A stretch of DNA of 64,000 nt from assembly GCA_045542595.1 (NCBI GenBank), contig JAZQLI010000040.1:1-64000 (forward strand). Direction: 5' to 3'. Origin of the DNA: Scatosoma sp045542595. GTDB lineage: Bacteria > Bacillota > Clostridia > Christensenellales > Borkfalkiaceae. The notes beneath the pieces are model-generated. The model was not told where the DNA came from and did not search any database. It was given only the letters and a program-made list of their open reading frames with translations. The position numbers and the translations under genes were made by a program. Below are positions 25,684 to 33,688 of the stretch, in pieces (position 1 is the stretch's first letter; every line of letters begins with the position of its first letter).

Positions 25684-26709
25684 ATGGATGCAAAACTTAC
25701 TAAAAAACGCCTTTCTTCTATGCTGACGTACGACTGGTTAAAAATCGTAGGCGTAGCGGTAGCGGCAATTATCTTTTGGTCGTTGGTGTTAACAATGACG
25801 GCAACGCGCATAACGCCCGCTCAAGAATTTGTCGTATATAATTATTATTGCAATAACAATCTTGGTAACGGCTTTTTTAATCATTATAATCAAACGAAAG
25901 AAAACGAAATTTTTTCATACGAAGTAATTGAAATCAACTATTTCGATTTAAGCACCAACCGCGACTATGCGCATACGATGTTAGAAGGGCATACGGCGGT
26001 GGATATGGGCGACGTATTGTTCGTGCCCGGCATTGCAGATTCGTCTTGTAAATACACCGACGCAAACGGTAACGAAGCCTATCTTTCGTATGCGGAAAGC
26101 TTTTTGGCGGGTTACGCCGCTTTTACGTACAAGCTCGACAATTCGTCCGATAAGCCGCACGAGCAGGGTTATTTTCAAAATATGGAAAACTATCTTAACG
26201 GCTATTACGGCGGCGATTACGTAGCAGGCACACTTGATACGCAAAAGGTAGAAACCGATTTCGTTGCGCGCGTTAATAAAAATAAGGACAAGCGTTTTAA
26301 AACGGACGAGCAAATTGCAAAAGGCAAGACGGACGACGTAAAACGTATTCAAAAATACCGCGACGCGCTTGTGCAGTTTAACGAATATCTTTCTATGGGC
26401 GTCGTAGAGTTTGTTGCACTCTCCACCGATATGAACAATCCCGAATATAATTACGTTTTAGAAGGCAATTACGCCATTAACCTTTGCCCTACGAAAAAAG
26501 CGGACGTAGAATACTCGTTCAACTACGATAAATATGCGGAAAATCTTATCAAATTCGTTTCATACGAAGTGGCTGTAGAAGGCGAAGACAACGTAACCAC
26601 CGCGGAAAATATGTACGCTATGTTCTTCCGCTACGATAACGTAGAAGAAGGCTTTCAATATGAAAGCTTGTTATATCTCAACTCGGTCATTGCCGCGTGT
26701 TTGAAATAA
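25684..26709 (+). CDS. membrane-anchored protein of unknown function
   Basis: A 341-residue protein: short basic N-terminus (MDAKLTKKRLSS), one membrane helix at about 19-41 (LKIVGVAVAAIIFWSLVLTM), then a large soluble, presumably extracytoplasmic domain rich in Tyr, Asn and Asp (for example VVYNYYCNNNLGNGFFNHYN). I do not recognise the family and see no catalytic motif. The stop is 1 bp before the ATG of the decarboxylase gene, suggesting co-transcription, but a functional link is not evident. Confidence 0.65.
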   Translation: MDAKLTKKRLSSMLTYDWLKIVGVAVAAIIFWSLVLTMTATRITPAQEFVVYNYYCNNNLGNGFFNHYNQTKENEIFSYEVIEINYFDLSTNRDYAHTMLEGHTAVDMGDVLFVPGIADSSCKYTDANGNEAYLSYAESFLAGYAAFTYKLDNSSDKPHEQGYFQNMENYLNGYYGGDYVAGTLDTQKVETDFVARVNKNKDKRFKTDEQIAKGKTDDVKRIQKYRDALVQFNEYLSMGVVEFVALSTDMNNPEYNYVLEGNYAINLCPTKKADVEYSFNYDKYAENLIKFVSYEVAVEGEDNVTTAENMYAMFFRYDNVEEGFQYESLLYLNSVIAACLK

Positions 26710-26710
26710 G

Positions 26711-27997
26711 ATGCAGCGCTTTTTCTCTAATAAAAAAACAAGGAAAGCTTGCAAAATATACACTATGCTAAAAACGTACGCGCGGAAAAAGCATCTTTCC
26801 TTTCATACTCCCGGTCATAAAATAGGCAAATGGGATATCACAGAATTGTCCTTTTCAGACAATCTCTCTTCCCCGCACGGCTGTATTGCCGAAGCGGAGC
26901 GCGATATCGCGCAAACCGTAGGCGCGCACACGGCTTTTATCCTTACCGACGGCAGCACTTCGGGCGTGCTTTCTATACTCCACGCCGCTAAAAGCTTGGG
27001 CGTAAAAACACTCGCCGCGCTGTTGCCGCTGCATAAAAGCGTGTATAACGGTTGTAAATTACTCGATATTAAACTCATTCCAGTAGAGCAAACGGAGCTT
27101 ATTCCTCTCACCCAAGAACCGCAAAAATGCAAACTGCCGTCTTGGCTGAAAAAGGCGGACGGCGTGTTTATCACTTCGCCTACCTATTACGGAAACGTAC
27201 CGCCGTTGTCGGCACTCAAAACACTTTGCTCGCGCGCGGAAATTCCTTTGCTTATCGACGGCGCGCACGGCGGACATTTACACTATACGAAAAATTTATA
27301 TGCCGGCACGTACGCGGATATGTGGGTGGACGGCGTACATAAAAGTTTGCCTGCTTTCACGCAAGGCGCGGTAGTGTTGGCAAAAACGCAGCAGTACGCA
27401 AACGCCTTGCGTATGGCAGTGGATATTTTCCGTACCACCAGCCCGTCCTATCCTGTTATGGCGAGTGTAGAATACGCGGTAAAATACCCTAAAAACGACC
27501 GTTTAGAACGTCAGGCGCGCGCTTTTGCCGCCGCTTTGCCGCGCTTACAAATACACGAAGATTATACAAAGCTTTGCGCCGCGTTTGGGGAAAACGCATT
27601 CGCCGCGCAGGCATATTTGGAAAGTAAGGGACTCTACGCGGAATTTTGCGACGGAAAGGATATTTGTTTCTATATTTCCCCTGCCACGAAATTGCGGCAT
27701 TTTAAACGCTTGAAACGCATACTTTATAAGGCTTTTGAAAAATTTCCGTTGATAGAAAAAAACGAAACTCAACGCATACCTGCCCCCCTTGTTTTAGATG
27801 AAAACACCGCTACGGAATGGGTTGCATTGCAGGAAGCGACAGGGCGTATCGCCGCCGCAAATTGCGGTTTGTTTCCACCCTGCACGCCTTTCATTTACGC
27901 AGGGGAACAAATTACGGAAGAAAAAATAAAATTGCTACAACAAGCGGATAACGTGTTCGGCGTTTGGCAAAACAAAATATCGGTAATAAAACGGTAA
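26711..27997 (+). CDS. Orn/Lys/Arg decarboxylase family PLP enzyme (YaaO-like)
   Basis: Fold-type I PLP enzyme. It contains SFHTPGHK near the N-terminus, TDGSTSGVLS, LPLHKSVYNG, IDGAHGGHLHY, and the PLP Lys in VDGVHKSLPAFTQGA. At 428 aa it is shorter than classic inducible decarboxylases and matches the YaaO type. The amino-acid substrate is unknown. As in Bacillus subtilis, tmk follows immediately. The start is uncertain: ATG 26711 fits homologue length better, while ATG 26765 is also possible. Neither has a clear ribosome binding site. Confidence 0.85.
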   Translation: MQRFFSNKKTRKACKIYTMLKTYARKKHLSFHTPGHKIGKWDITELSFSDNLSSPHGCIAEAERDIAQTVGAHTAFILTDGSTSGVLSILHAAKSLGVKTLAALLPLHKSVYNGCKLLDIKLIPVEQTELIPLTQEPQKCKLPSWLKKADGVFITSPTYYGNVPPLSALKTLCSRAEIPLLIDGAHGGHLHYTKNLYAGTYADMWVDGVHKSLPAFTQGAVVLAKTQQYANALRMAVDIFRTTSPSYPVMASVEYAVKYPKNDRLERQARAFAAALPRLQIHEDYTKLCAAFGENAFAAQAYLESKGLYAEFCDGKDICFYISPATKLRHFKRLKRILYKAFEKFPLIEKNETQRIPAPLVLDENTATEWVALQEATGRIAAANCGLFPPCTPFIYAGEQITEEKIKLLQQADNVFGVWQNKISVIKR

Positions 27998-28010
27998 CAA
28001 AGGAGATACT

Positions 28011-28634
28011 ATGAGAGGAAAATTTATTACGTTTGAAGGCTGCGACGGCTGCGGTAAATCTACACAACTTAGCCTGCTTTCCGATTATTTAACACAACAA
28101 AACGTGCCGCATATTTTCACTCGTGAACCGGGTGGCGGTAAAATTTCCGAAGCCATTCGCGAAATTCTGTTAAACGGAAAAAACACCGAAATGACGGACG
28201 AATGTGAAGCACTCCTTTACGCTGCCGCACGCGTACAGCATTTATCCGATAGGGTAGAACCTGCGCTCAACGAAGGCAAATTAGTCATTTGCGACAGATA
28301 CGTCGATTCGTCCCTTGCCTATCAGGCGTACGCGCGGGGCTTAGGCAAAGATTTTATCGAAAAAATAAACGCGTTTGCTTTGAATAATTACCTGCCCGAC
28401 GTAACGGTATTTATCGACTTAACACCCGAAGCGGCTTTTTTGAGAAAACACGGCGCGGATGAAAACGATAGGTTGGAACAAGCGGGTATGGCTTTTCATA
28501 AAAAAGTATATCAAGGGTATGACGAGTTGGCAAAAGCGTATCCAAACCGTATCGCGCGCATAGACGGCAATCAAACGCCGCAAGCAATTTTTGAAAACGT
28601 ACTTGCCATTTTAAAGGAAAAGGGCTGTTTATAA
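28011..28634 (+). CDS. tmk: thymidylate kinase
   Basis: Phosphorylates dTMP to dTDP. The P-loop is FEGCDGCGKST with an acidic residue in the loop, then FTREPGGGKISEAIR (substrate Arg), and CDRYVDSSLAYQAYARGL (DRY motif and lid side). The 207 aa length is typical. It is coupled to the decarboxylase gene 13 bp upstream, with AAGGAG before its ATG. In Bacillus the cluster continues to holB and ricT; here those lie 20 kb away. Confidence 0.97.
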   Translation: MRGKFITFEGCDGCGKSTQLSLLSDYLTQQNVPHIFTREPGGGKISEAIREILLNGKNTEMTDECEALLYAAARVQHLSDRVEPALNEGKLVICDRYVDSSLAYQAYARGLGKDFIEKINAFALNNYLPDVTVFIDLTPEAAFLRKHGADENDRLEQAGMAFHKKVYQGYDELAKAYPNRIARIDGNQTPQAIFENVLAILKEKGCL

Positions 28635-28672
28635 TTGTTTATACTCTATTTCAAATACTTGCATATAAAAGA

Positions 28673-28701
28673 AAAACTCGGCTTTGGACAAGCCGAGTTT
28701 T
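28673..28701. terminator. bidirectional terminator between tmk and the ParB-like gene
   Basis: Arms AAAACTCGGCTT/AAGCCGAGTTTT around TGGAC; T runs on both strands. Confidence 0.9.
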
Positions 28702-29538
28702 TTACATTTGGAAATTTTCGATAATATCCAAAAACTCTTCGAAGCGGTATAAATCTTCAGGGGAGTAATAATCGATATAAATTCTACCTTTTTTATCGTT
28801 GCCGATAAGCGAAACTTTGGTGCGGTATACAGCGCGCATTCTTTCAATAAGCGCTTTTAACTGTTTGCCTTTTTCGGCGTTTTTCGCTGCGTTTTCTTGC
28901 TCTAAAATTTCCGGTGGCGTTAAAAACGCTTTCACCGCCCGTTCCATCTCGCGCACCGAATATTCTCTTTTTATCGCTTCTTGCGCAAATGCAAACTGTT
29001 GGTTTTTAGGTACTTTAACAAGCGTTCTTGCGTGCCCGGCTGAAAGCTTTCCGCTTTCTACCAAGCCCACCACTTCAGGCGAGAGTGTTAAAAGTCGTAA
29101 CGTGTTCGCCACTGCAGGGCGGGATTTTCCGATAAGGGAAGCGATATCGTCCTGCGTAAAGGAAAATTCGCTTATCAGCCGTTTCATTAAATACCCTTCT
29201 TCCATAGCGGATAAATCTTCTCTTTTTAATTTTTCCGCAATAGAGAAAATTTCCGCGTTCTTTTCATTGAACGAATATACGCGCGCTTCACATTCCTTTA
29301 CGCCTGAAAATTTCGCCGCGAAAAAATCCTTTTCGTTTGCCAACAAAAAAAATCTACCGTTTTCCTGCTCGTTTACCGAAAAGGTAGGCGTGCCGTTTAA
29401 CATAATATACGCCGCGCGCGTTTTTAAATCCTTTTTTTCGAAAGCAGTTATTTCCACGTTGGTATCCACCAAAGAAAGCGGAATTTTTTTACTTTCAAAA
29501 CGAAAAGACATATTCGGTTTATTTTTACTTTTTCTCAT
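28702..29538 (-). CDS. ParB/Noc-like protein with degenerate N-terminal domain
   Basis: The central helix-turn-helix region is typical of ParB/Spo0J/Noc (FTQDDIASLIGKSRPAVANT, LRLLTLSPEVVGLVESGKLS, AGHARTLVKVP). The N-terminal CTP-binding domain is altered. The usual NPxQPR box is absent (the position reads VDTNVEITAF), and the GERRxRAA motif is replaced by ANEKDFFAAK. A C-terminal dimerisation segment (RIYIDYYSPEDLYRFEEFL) remains. It sits 51 bp from rsmG, as noc does in Bacillus. DNA binding is likely; CTP-dependent sliding is doubtful. Confidence 0.8.
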   Translation of the reverse strand: MRKSKNKPNMSFRFESKKIPLSLVDTNVEITAFEKKDLKTRAAYIMLNGTPTFSVNEQENGRFFLLANEKDFFAAKFSGVKECEARVYSFNEKNAEIFSIAEKLKREDLSAMEEGYLMKRLISEFSFTQDDIASLIGKSRPAVANTLRLLTLSPEVVGLVESGKLSAGHARTLVKVPKNQQFAFAQEAIKREYSVREMERAVKAFLTPPEILEQENAAKNAEKGKQLKALIERMRAVYRTKVSLIGNDKKGRIYIDYYSPEDLYRFEEFLDIIENFQM

Positions 29539-29589
29539 ACTTTTCCCTTTTTACATTGTTTTTGTATTCAACGCATACACGGATGGGGT

Positions 29590-30285
29590 TTATAACGGAT
29601 TTTTTCTTTCCTTTCCCTGTCCGCGCGGATATTTGGTAGGGGTTATTTTCGTCTTTTTTACTATGGCAAGCGTGCGGCTGCCGTATTCTTTCGGCAAATC
29701 GTACGGGTACACTTTTTCCAGCTTTCCACCCAACGTTTTATATGCGCTTTCCGCTTCGTAAATTTCCGTCTCGTCGCCGCTTTTATACGCAATAAATTCG
29801 CCGCCGACTTTTACAAACGGCATACAGTATTCTGAAAGAGTATTCATTCTCGCAACGGCACGTGCCGTTGCATAATCGTACTTTTCTCTAAACTTACTAT
29901 CCCTAGCCGCATCTTCTGCTCTAATGTTATAAATATGCACTCCGTCTAAATGAAAGTTATCCACAACCGCACGTAAAAAATCACATTTTTTTCCTACACT
30001 TTCAAATAAATCGAGCTGCAAATCCTGTCGAAAAAATTTCAGCGGCAACGACGGAAACCCCGCTCCCGAGCCTATTTCGGCAATTTTTGCTCCCTTTTTA
30101 AAAAGGCTTTCACCTATGATGCTATCCAAGAAATGTTTATAGTACACGTCTTGTTCTTCCACGATGGTGGTAAGATTGTATTTTTCGTTGTATTCTAATA
30201 AAAACAAGCGGAATTTTTCAAAATCTTCCCGTTTGTTTTGACAAATACTTTCTTCATAAAATGCAATACGTTCTTTTATTTCCAT
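29590..30285 (-). CDS. rsmG: 16S rRNA (guanine-527-N7)-methyltransferase
   Basis: SAM-dependent enzyme modifying G527 of 16S rRNA. The Rossmann motif AEIGSGAGFPSLPLKFF (SAM binding) is followed by GKKCDFLRAVVDN and YDYATARAVARM, typical of the GidB family. At 231 aa it is of normal length. It is the last gene on the left of the putative replication origin and points away from it, with the ParB-like gene downstream in the same operon. Confidence 0.96.
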   Translation of the reverse strand: MEIKERIAFYEESICQNKREDFEKFRLFLLEYNEKYNLTTIVEEQDVYYKHFLDSIIGESLFKKGAKIAEIGSGAGFPSLPLKFFRQDLQLDLFESVGKKCDFLRAVVDNFHLDGVHIYNIRAEDAARDSKFREKYDYATARAVARMNTLSEYCMPFVKVGGEFIAYKSGDETEIYEAESAYKTLGGKLEKVYPYDLPKEYGSRTLAIVKKTKITPTKYPRGQGKERKNPL

Positions 30286-30337
30286 AGCACGTATATTATA
30301 TCACTTCTTTTATAAAAGCGCAAGCTTTTTTATATAT

Positions 30338-30648
30338 TTATCTACACCTATGTTTATAAACTGTCAACACTGTGGATAATTTCAGTGGATAACCTATATA
30401 AAATGTATATTTATTTTATTTTTTATTATAATTATACATTTTAAAACGTATGCTCTTTTAAAAAGTTTTCACAATTCCACATTTTTTACACAATAAATTC
30501 CACACTCTTTTTAGGGTTGTCCACCTGTTTTTCCACACTCGTTTTCCCTTTTAAATACACACTTTTTTCCTCTTTTTTTAAGGTTGTCCACTTTTCCACC
30601 TTACCTACTAATACTACTACTTCTAAAATTATTTATAATATAAAATCA
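30338..30648. other. putative replication origin (oriC) with DnaA boxes and DnaA-trio
   Basis: The 484 bp gap between rsmG and the SLOG gene has no ORF. DnaA boxes (relative to TTATCCACA): 30338-30346 TTATCTACA; 30371-30379 perfect, reverse; 30384-30392 AGTGGATAA; 30484-30492 TTTTACACA; 30517-30525 TTGTCCACC; 30529-30537 TTTTCCACA; 30584-30592 TTGTCCACT; 30592-30600 TTTTCCACC. Directly after the last box comes a CTA-type repeat (30605-30624, CTACTAATACTACTAC), matching the DnaA-trio element of Bacillus, then the AT-only stretch 30625-30648. Genes diverge from this gap. All elements of a basal unwinding system are present. Confidence 0.8.
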
Positions 30649-30709
30649 ACAAGGGAACACGGCTGAAAATTTTTTTTGCTAAAAAATGAAAATTCTTGAA
30701 AACGGATCA

Positions 30710-30737
30710 TTGACAAAACGAAAGGTTGTGGTATAAT
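30710..30737 (+). promoter_or_regulatory. promoter for the SLOG gene
   Basis: TTGACA and TATAAT, both perfect, with a 16 bp spacer, 32 bp before the TTG start. It fires out of the origin gap toward dnaN. Confidence 0.85.
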
Positions 30738-30769
30738 AAATAGGTGCAAAAAAATTTAGGCGGTATACT

Positions 30770-31276
30770 TTGAAAAAACAACTTACTATTTTTGAAAACG
30801 ATATGAAAACTATAAAAACCATAAAAACCTGTGCTTTTACCGGCCATAGAATTTTAGAAGAAGACTTTTCTTTAAAAAAATTAAAAGAAGAGATAAAGGA
30901 AGTTATCCTTCGCGGTGTAGATACTTTTTTAGTGGGAATGGCAATGGGTTTCGATTTATATGCCGCCGAAGTAGTGCTTTCTTTGAAGAGAAAATTTCCG
31001 CACGTAAGGTTAGTGGCTTGTATACCCTGCTATCATCAAGAAAAAAACTTTTCTTTAAAAGATAAAAAACGGTACGCTAAAATTTTAAAAAAGGTGGACG
31101 AGCAGGTATTGGTTTCGGAAGAATATTATAGCGGCTGTATGCAAAAAAGAGATAGGTATATGGCGGATAGAGCGGATATTTTAATTGCTTATTTGAAAAA
31201 AGAAACGGGCGGAACGGCGTTTACCGTGAAGTATTTCCAAAAAAAGTATCCTTTAAAAGAGAAAATACTCCTTTAA
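30770..31276 (+). CDS. SLOG-family protein, DUF1273/YpsA-like
   Basis: A 168-residue Rossmann-like protein with CAFTGHRILEEDF (the TGHR nucleotide-binding start of DUF1273/YpsA). Further motifs are FLVGMAMGFDLYAAEVV and VRLVACIPCYHQ, with a late CMQKRDRYMADRADILIAYL followed by GGTAFTVKYF. SLOG proteins are predicted to bind nucleotide-derived ligands; YpsA affects cell division in Bacillus. I take the TTG at 30770 because AGGCGG lies just upstream; an ATG at 30803 lacks one. It occupies the place between oriC and dnaN normally held by dnaA. Confidence 0.85.
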   Translation: MKKQLTIFENDMKTIKTIKTCAFTGHRILEEDFSLKKLKEEIKEVILRGVDTFLVGMAMGFDLYAAEVVLSLKRKFPHVRLVACIPCYHQEKNFSLKDKKRYAKILKKVDEQVLVSEEYYSGCMQKRDRYMADRADILIAYLKKETGGTAFTVKYFQKKYPLKEKILL

Positions 31277-31351
31277 ATTTCCTTTTAAAAAAGTATTTTT
31301 TAAAAAAAGAGTAAAACACCCGATTTTCTTTACGTAGAGTTCTAATTTTGC

Positions 31352-31380
31352 TTGCAAAACGAAGGCGTTTATGGTAAAAT
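31352..31380 (+). promoter_or_regulatory. promoter for dnaN
   Basis: TTGCAA-N17-TAAAAT, 47 bp before the ATG. dnaN therefore has its own promoter after the SLOG gene. Confidence 0.75.
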
Positions 31381-31427
31381 AAAGTAGAAAGAAAACACAG
31401 GAAAACTGCAAGGGAAAGGAGAATTAT

Positions 31428-32534
31428 ATGAAATTTGTATGTAACGGAATGGTTTTATCGGACGCGGCGTTTACCGTAAGTAAAGCTTGTGCTGTAAAAA
31501 CGATTACTCCCGTTTTAGAATGTATTAAAATTTCAGCTAAAAACGACGTTTTAACGTTGACCGCTTACGACGGGGAAATTTCCATTGAAAAGAAGATAAA
31601 CGCAGAAGTTTTTGAAGAAGGGGAAGTTTGCGTAAACGGTAAACTCTTTTCCGATTTCGTTGGAAAAATTTCTTCTATGGAAGCCGTTGTCGATTCTGAC
31701 GAAAAAGGAATTATTATCAAGTACGGCGAAAGTGAAACGTATATGCAATCGTTAAACGCGGAAGATTTTCCCGTTATCGTCAATACTATTGCGGAAGATA
31801 AATATTTCGAAATTAAAGAAAACGATTTAAAGGATTTAATTTCCAAAGTAGTATTTTGTTGTGCTTCGGATGAAAGCCGTCCTATTTTGAAAGGTTGTTT
31901 ATTAGAAGCAAAAGACGGCAAGCTTTTTACAACGGCTTTGGACGGATTTAGAATGGCAACGTCCTATTGTGAAACGCTTGGCGGCGCGGATATGAAAATA
32001 GTATGCCCTGCCCGTACGCTTACCGAAATTTCGAGAATGTTAGAAGGTGGCGAAAAAGCTTTGAAAATATTTGCCGATAAAAACCGTTTGTCGGTAAAAG
32101 TACAAGATACGTTAATTACTTCCCGTTTGTACGTGGGTGAATTCGTTAGAAAAGAAAATATTTATCCCGCGTCCTTTACCACTCGCGTAGAAGTGGAGAG
32201 AGCGGAACTTTTAAAGAGTATCGAACGTGCAGCCGTAGTTATCCGCGGCGATAAAAACAACTTAGTTGTATTCGATATCAAAGCAGGTAAAATTATTATC
32301 AATGCAAATTCCGATTTAGGTAAAGTAGAAGAAACGGTTGCGGCGGATATCGACGGATTAGATTTAAAAATTGCTATGAACGGCAAATATTTGATGGACG
32401 CTATGAAAGCGTTGGAAGAAGAAAAGGTAGTGCTTTCGTTTAATTCGGCAGTGTCCCCTTTCACTTTGGAAAACATAGAAGACAAACGCTGTCAATATTT
32501 AATATTGCCTGTAAGAACAAGCGCAGGCGCTTAA
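31428..32534 (+). CDS. dnaN: DNA polymerase III sliding clamp (beta subunit)
   Basis: Ring-shaped processivity clamp of the replisome. The 368 residues show the three tandem clamp domains. Recognisable segments are TPVLECIKISAKND in domain 1, RPILKGCLLEAKDG with DGFRMATSY in domain 2, and MNGKYLMDAMKAL with the C-terminal YLILPVRTS in domain 3. The ribosome binding site is AAAGGAG. It lies 0.8 kb to the right of oriC, but dnaA does not precede it and recF/gyrB do not follow; rpmH comes next. Confidence 0.97.
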   Translation: MKFVCNGMVLSDAAFTVSKACAVKTITPVLECIKISAKNDVLTLTAYDGEISIEKKINAEVFEEGEVCVNGKLFSDFVGKISSMEAVVDSDEKGIIIKYGESETYMQSLNAEDFPVIVNTIAEDKYFEIKENDLKDLISKVVFCCASDESRPILKGCLLEAKDGKLFTTALDGFRMATSYCETLGGADMKIVCPARTLTEISRMLEGGEKALKIFADKNRLSVKVQDTLITSRLYVGEFVRKENIYPASFTTRVEVERAELLKSIERAAVVIRGDKNNLVVFDIKAGKIIINANSDLGKVEETVAADIDGLDLKIAMNGKYLMDAMKALEEEKVVLSFNSAVSPFTLENIEDKRCQYLILPVRTSAGA

Positions 32535-32611
32535 ACGGACAAGAACATATAAAAAGCAAGGAAAATAACCGCAAATACAAAAGGAAACAAGGAAAAAGAG
32601 TGTAAAATCGC

Positions 32612-32641
32612 TTGACGGAATTTAAGAATTTGCGGTATAAT
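32612..32641 (+). promoter_or_regulatory. promoter for rpmH
   Basis: TTGACG-N18-TATAAT, 72 bp before the rpmH ATG. Confidence 0.8.
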
Positions 32642-32712
32642 AGGGAAGTTGTTGCGATTTTTCGCAGTAAATAAAAAACGAAAAAAGAAAAAATCTATAT
32701 AGGAGAACGATT

Positions 32713-32847
32713 ATGAAAAGAACCTATCAACCCAAAAAGAGACAAAGAAGCAAAGTACACGGCTTCCGTAAAAGAATGGCTACTACCGCTGGTAGAAAGG
32801 TGTTGAAACGTCGTAGAGATAAAGGCAGAAAGAGACTTACCCACTAA
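32713..32847 (+). CDS. rpmH: 50S ribosomal protein L34
   Basis: A 44-residue, highly basic protein starting MKRTYQPKKRQRSKVHGFRK and ending RRRDKGRKRLTH, an unmistakable L34. AGGAG sits just before the ATG. It is followed by rnpA, the near-universal rpmH-rnpA pair. Confidence 0.98.
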   Translation: MKRTYQPKKRQRSKVHGFRKRMATTAGRKVLKRRRDKGRKRLTH

Positions 32848-32895
32848 TTGCCCAAAACGTGCAACGGTTTTTACGCGTAGAAAAAAAGAAAAATT

Positions 32896-32929
32896 TAGGT
32901 TGACAACTTAAAAATAGGTTGTCAACCTA
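32896..32929 (+). terminator. inverted repeat between rpmH and rnpA
   Basis: A perfect 11 bp inverted repeat (AGGTTGACAAC with complement) around a 10 nt loop, followed by TAATCTTTTTA. It is probably a partial terminator or processing hairpin setting the L34/RnpA ratio. The arms contain TTGACA-like words, but no correctly spaced -10 was found. Confidence 0.5.
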
Positions 32930-33014
32930 TAATCTTTTTACTTTTTTAATAAAAACGCGAAGAAAACACGCGTTTGCAACAGTTAAAACACGGAAAAAGC
33001 GTTAAAGAGGCGGT

Positions 33015-33332
33015 ATGAAATATTACAGATTGAAAAAACAATCGGATTTTCAAAAATTGTTTCAAAAGGGAAAACGAGTGTTTTCTCCTTCGTTAACAAT
33101 GCTGTACAAGCCTGCCGATAAGATGACAATGGGTATTTCCATTGGCAAAAAACACGGAAAAAGCGTGCAAAGAAATCGCATTAAACGGTTGATACGTGAA
33201 GCGTTCCGTGCCGTACAAGACGATATGAGGGGGAAATACTCTATCGTGCTCATTCCTAAGGTGCAAGAAAAATACGCTTTTGAAATATTCAAACGGAATT
33301 TACAATGTATGATAAAGAAAGACAACCTTTAA
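33015..33332 (+). CDS. rnpA: ribonuclease P protein component
   Basis: Protein cofactor of RNase P, which matures tRNA 5' ends. The family signature is clear: LKKQSDFQKLFQKGKRVFSP near the N-terminus, and the RNR motif in IGKKHGKSVQRNRIKRLIRE. At 105 aa it is slightly shorter than usual at the C-terminus. Its end overlaps yidD by 28 bp. Confidence 0.96.
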   Translation: MKYYRLKKQSDFQKLFQKGKRVFSPSLTMLYKPADKMTMGISIGKKHGKSVQRNRIKRLIREAFRAVQDDMRGKYSIVLIPKVQEKYAFEIFKRNLQCMIKKDNL

Positions 33333-33631
33333 AAATACGGTTTGTTTCCCTTGTTTTGGAAAACTGGAAATATCTTCGCAAAAAGGTATTTAAGCCGTAT
33401 ATCAAAGCGTTTTGTATGCGCGCTATTATCTTTTATCAAAGACATTTATCGCGCCATACTTGTCTATATAAACCCACGTGTTCGCAATACACGCTGGAGT
33501 GTATCAATAATCACGGCGTAATTATCGGAATATTACTCGGTACGTGGCGGATTTTGCGCTGCAACCCCTTTTCTAAAGGCGGCTACGACCCCGCGCCCGA
33601 ACGGTATTTCAAAAAACGTTGGTTATTATGA
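33305..33631 (+). CDS. yidD: membrane protein insertion efficiency factor YidD
   Basis: A small protein with the YidD hallmarks YQRHLSRHTCLYKPTCSQYT and GTWRILRCNPFSKGGYDPAP. It assists YidC-dependent membrane insertion. The N-terminal extension (about 30 residues) overlaps the rnpA end, so a later start such as Met38 is possible, but the overlap is normal in this gene order. Confidence 0.93.
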   Translation: MYDKERQPLKIRFVSLVLENWKYLRKKVFKPYIKAFCMRAIIFYQRHLSRHTCLYKPTCSQYTLECINNHGVIIGILLGTWRILRCNPFSKGGYDPAPERYFKKRWLL

Positions 33632-33688
33632 AAGCAAGCGCCGCTTCAAGCGGTTTAAAAATAAATTTTTCGGATAAAAAATACAAAT

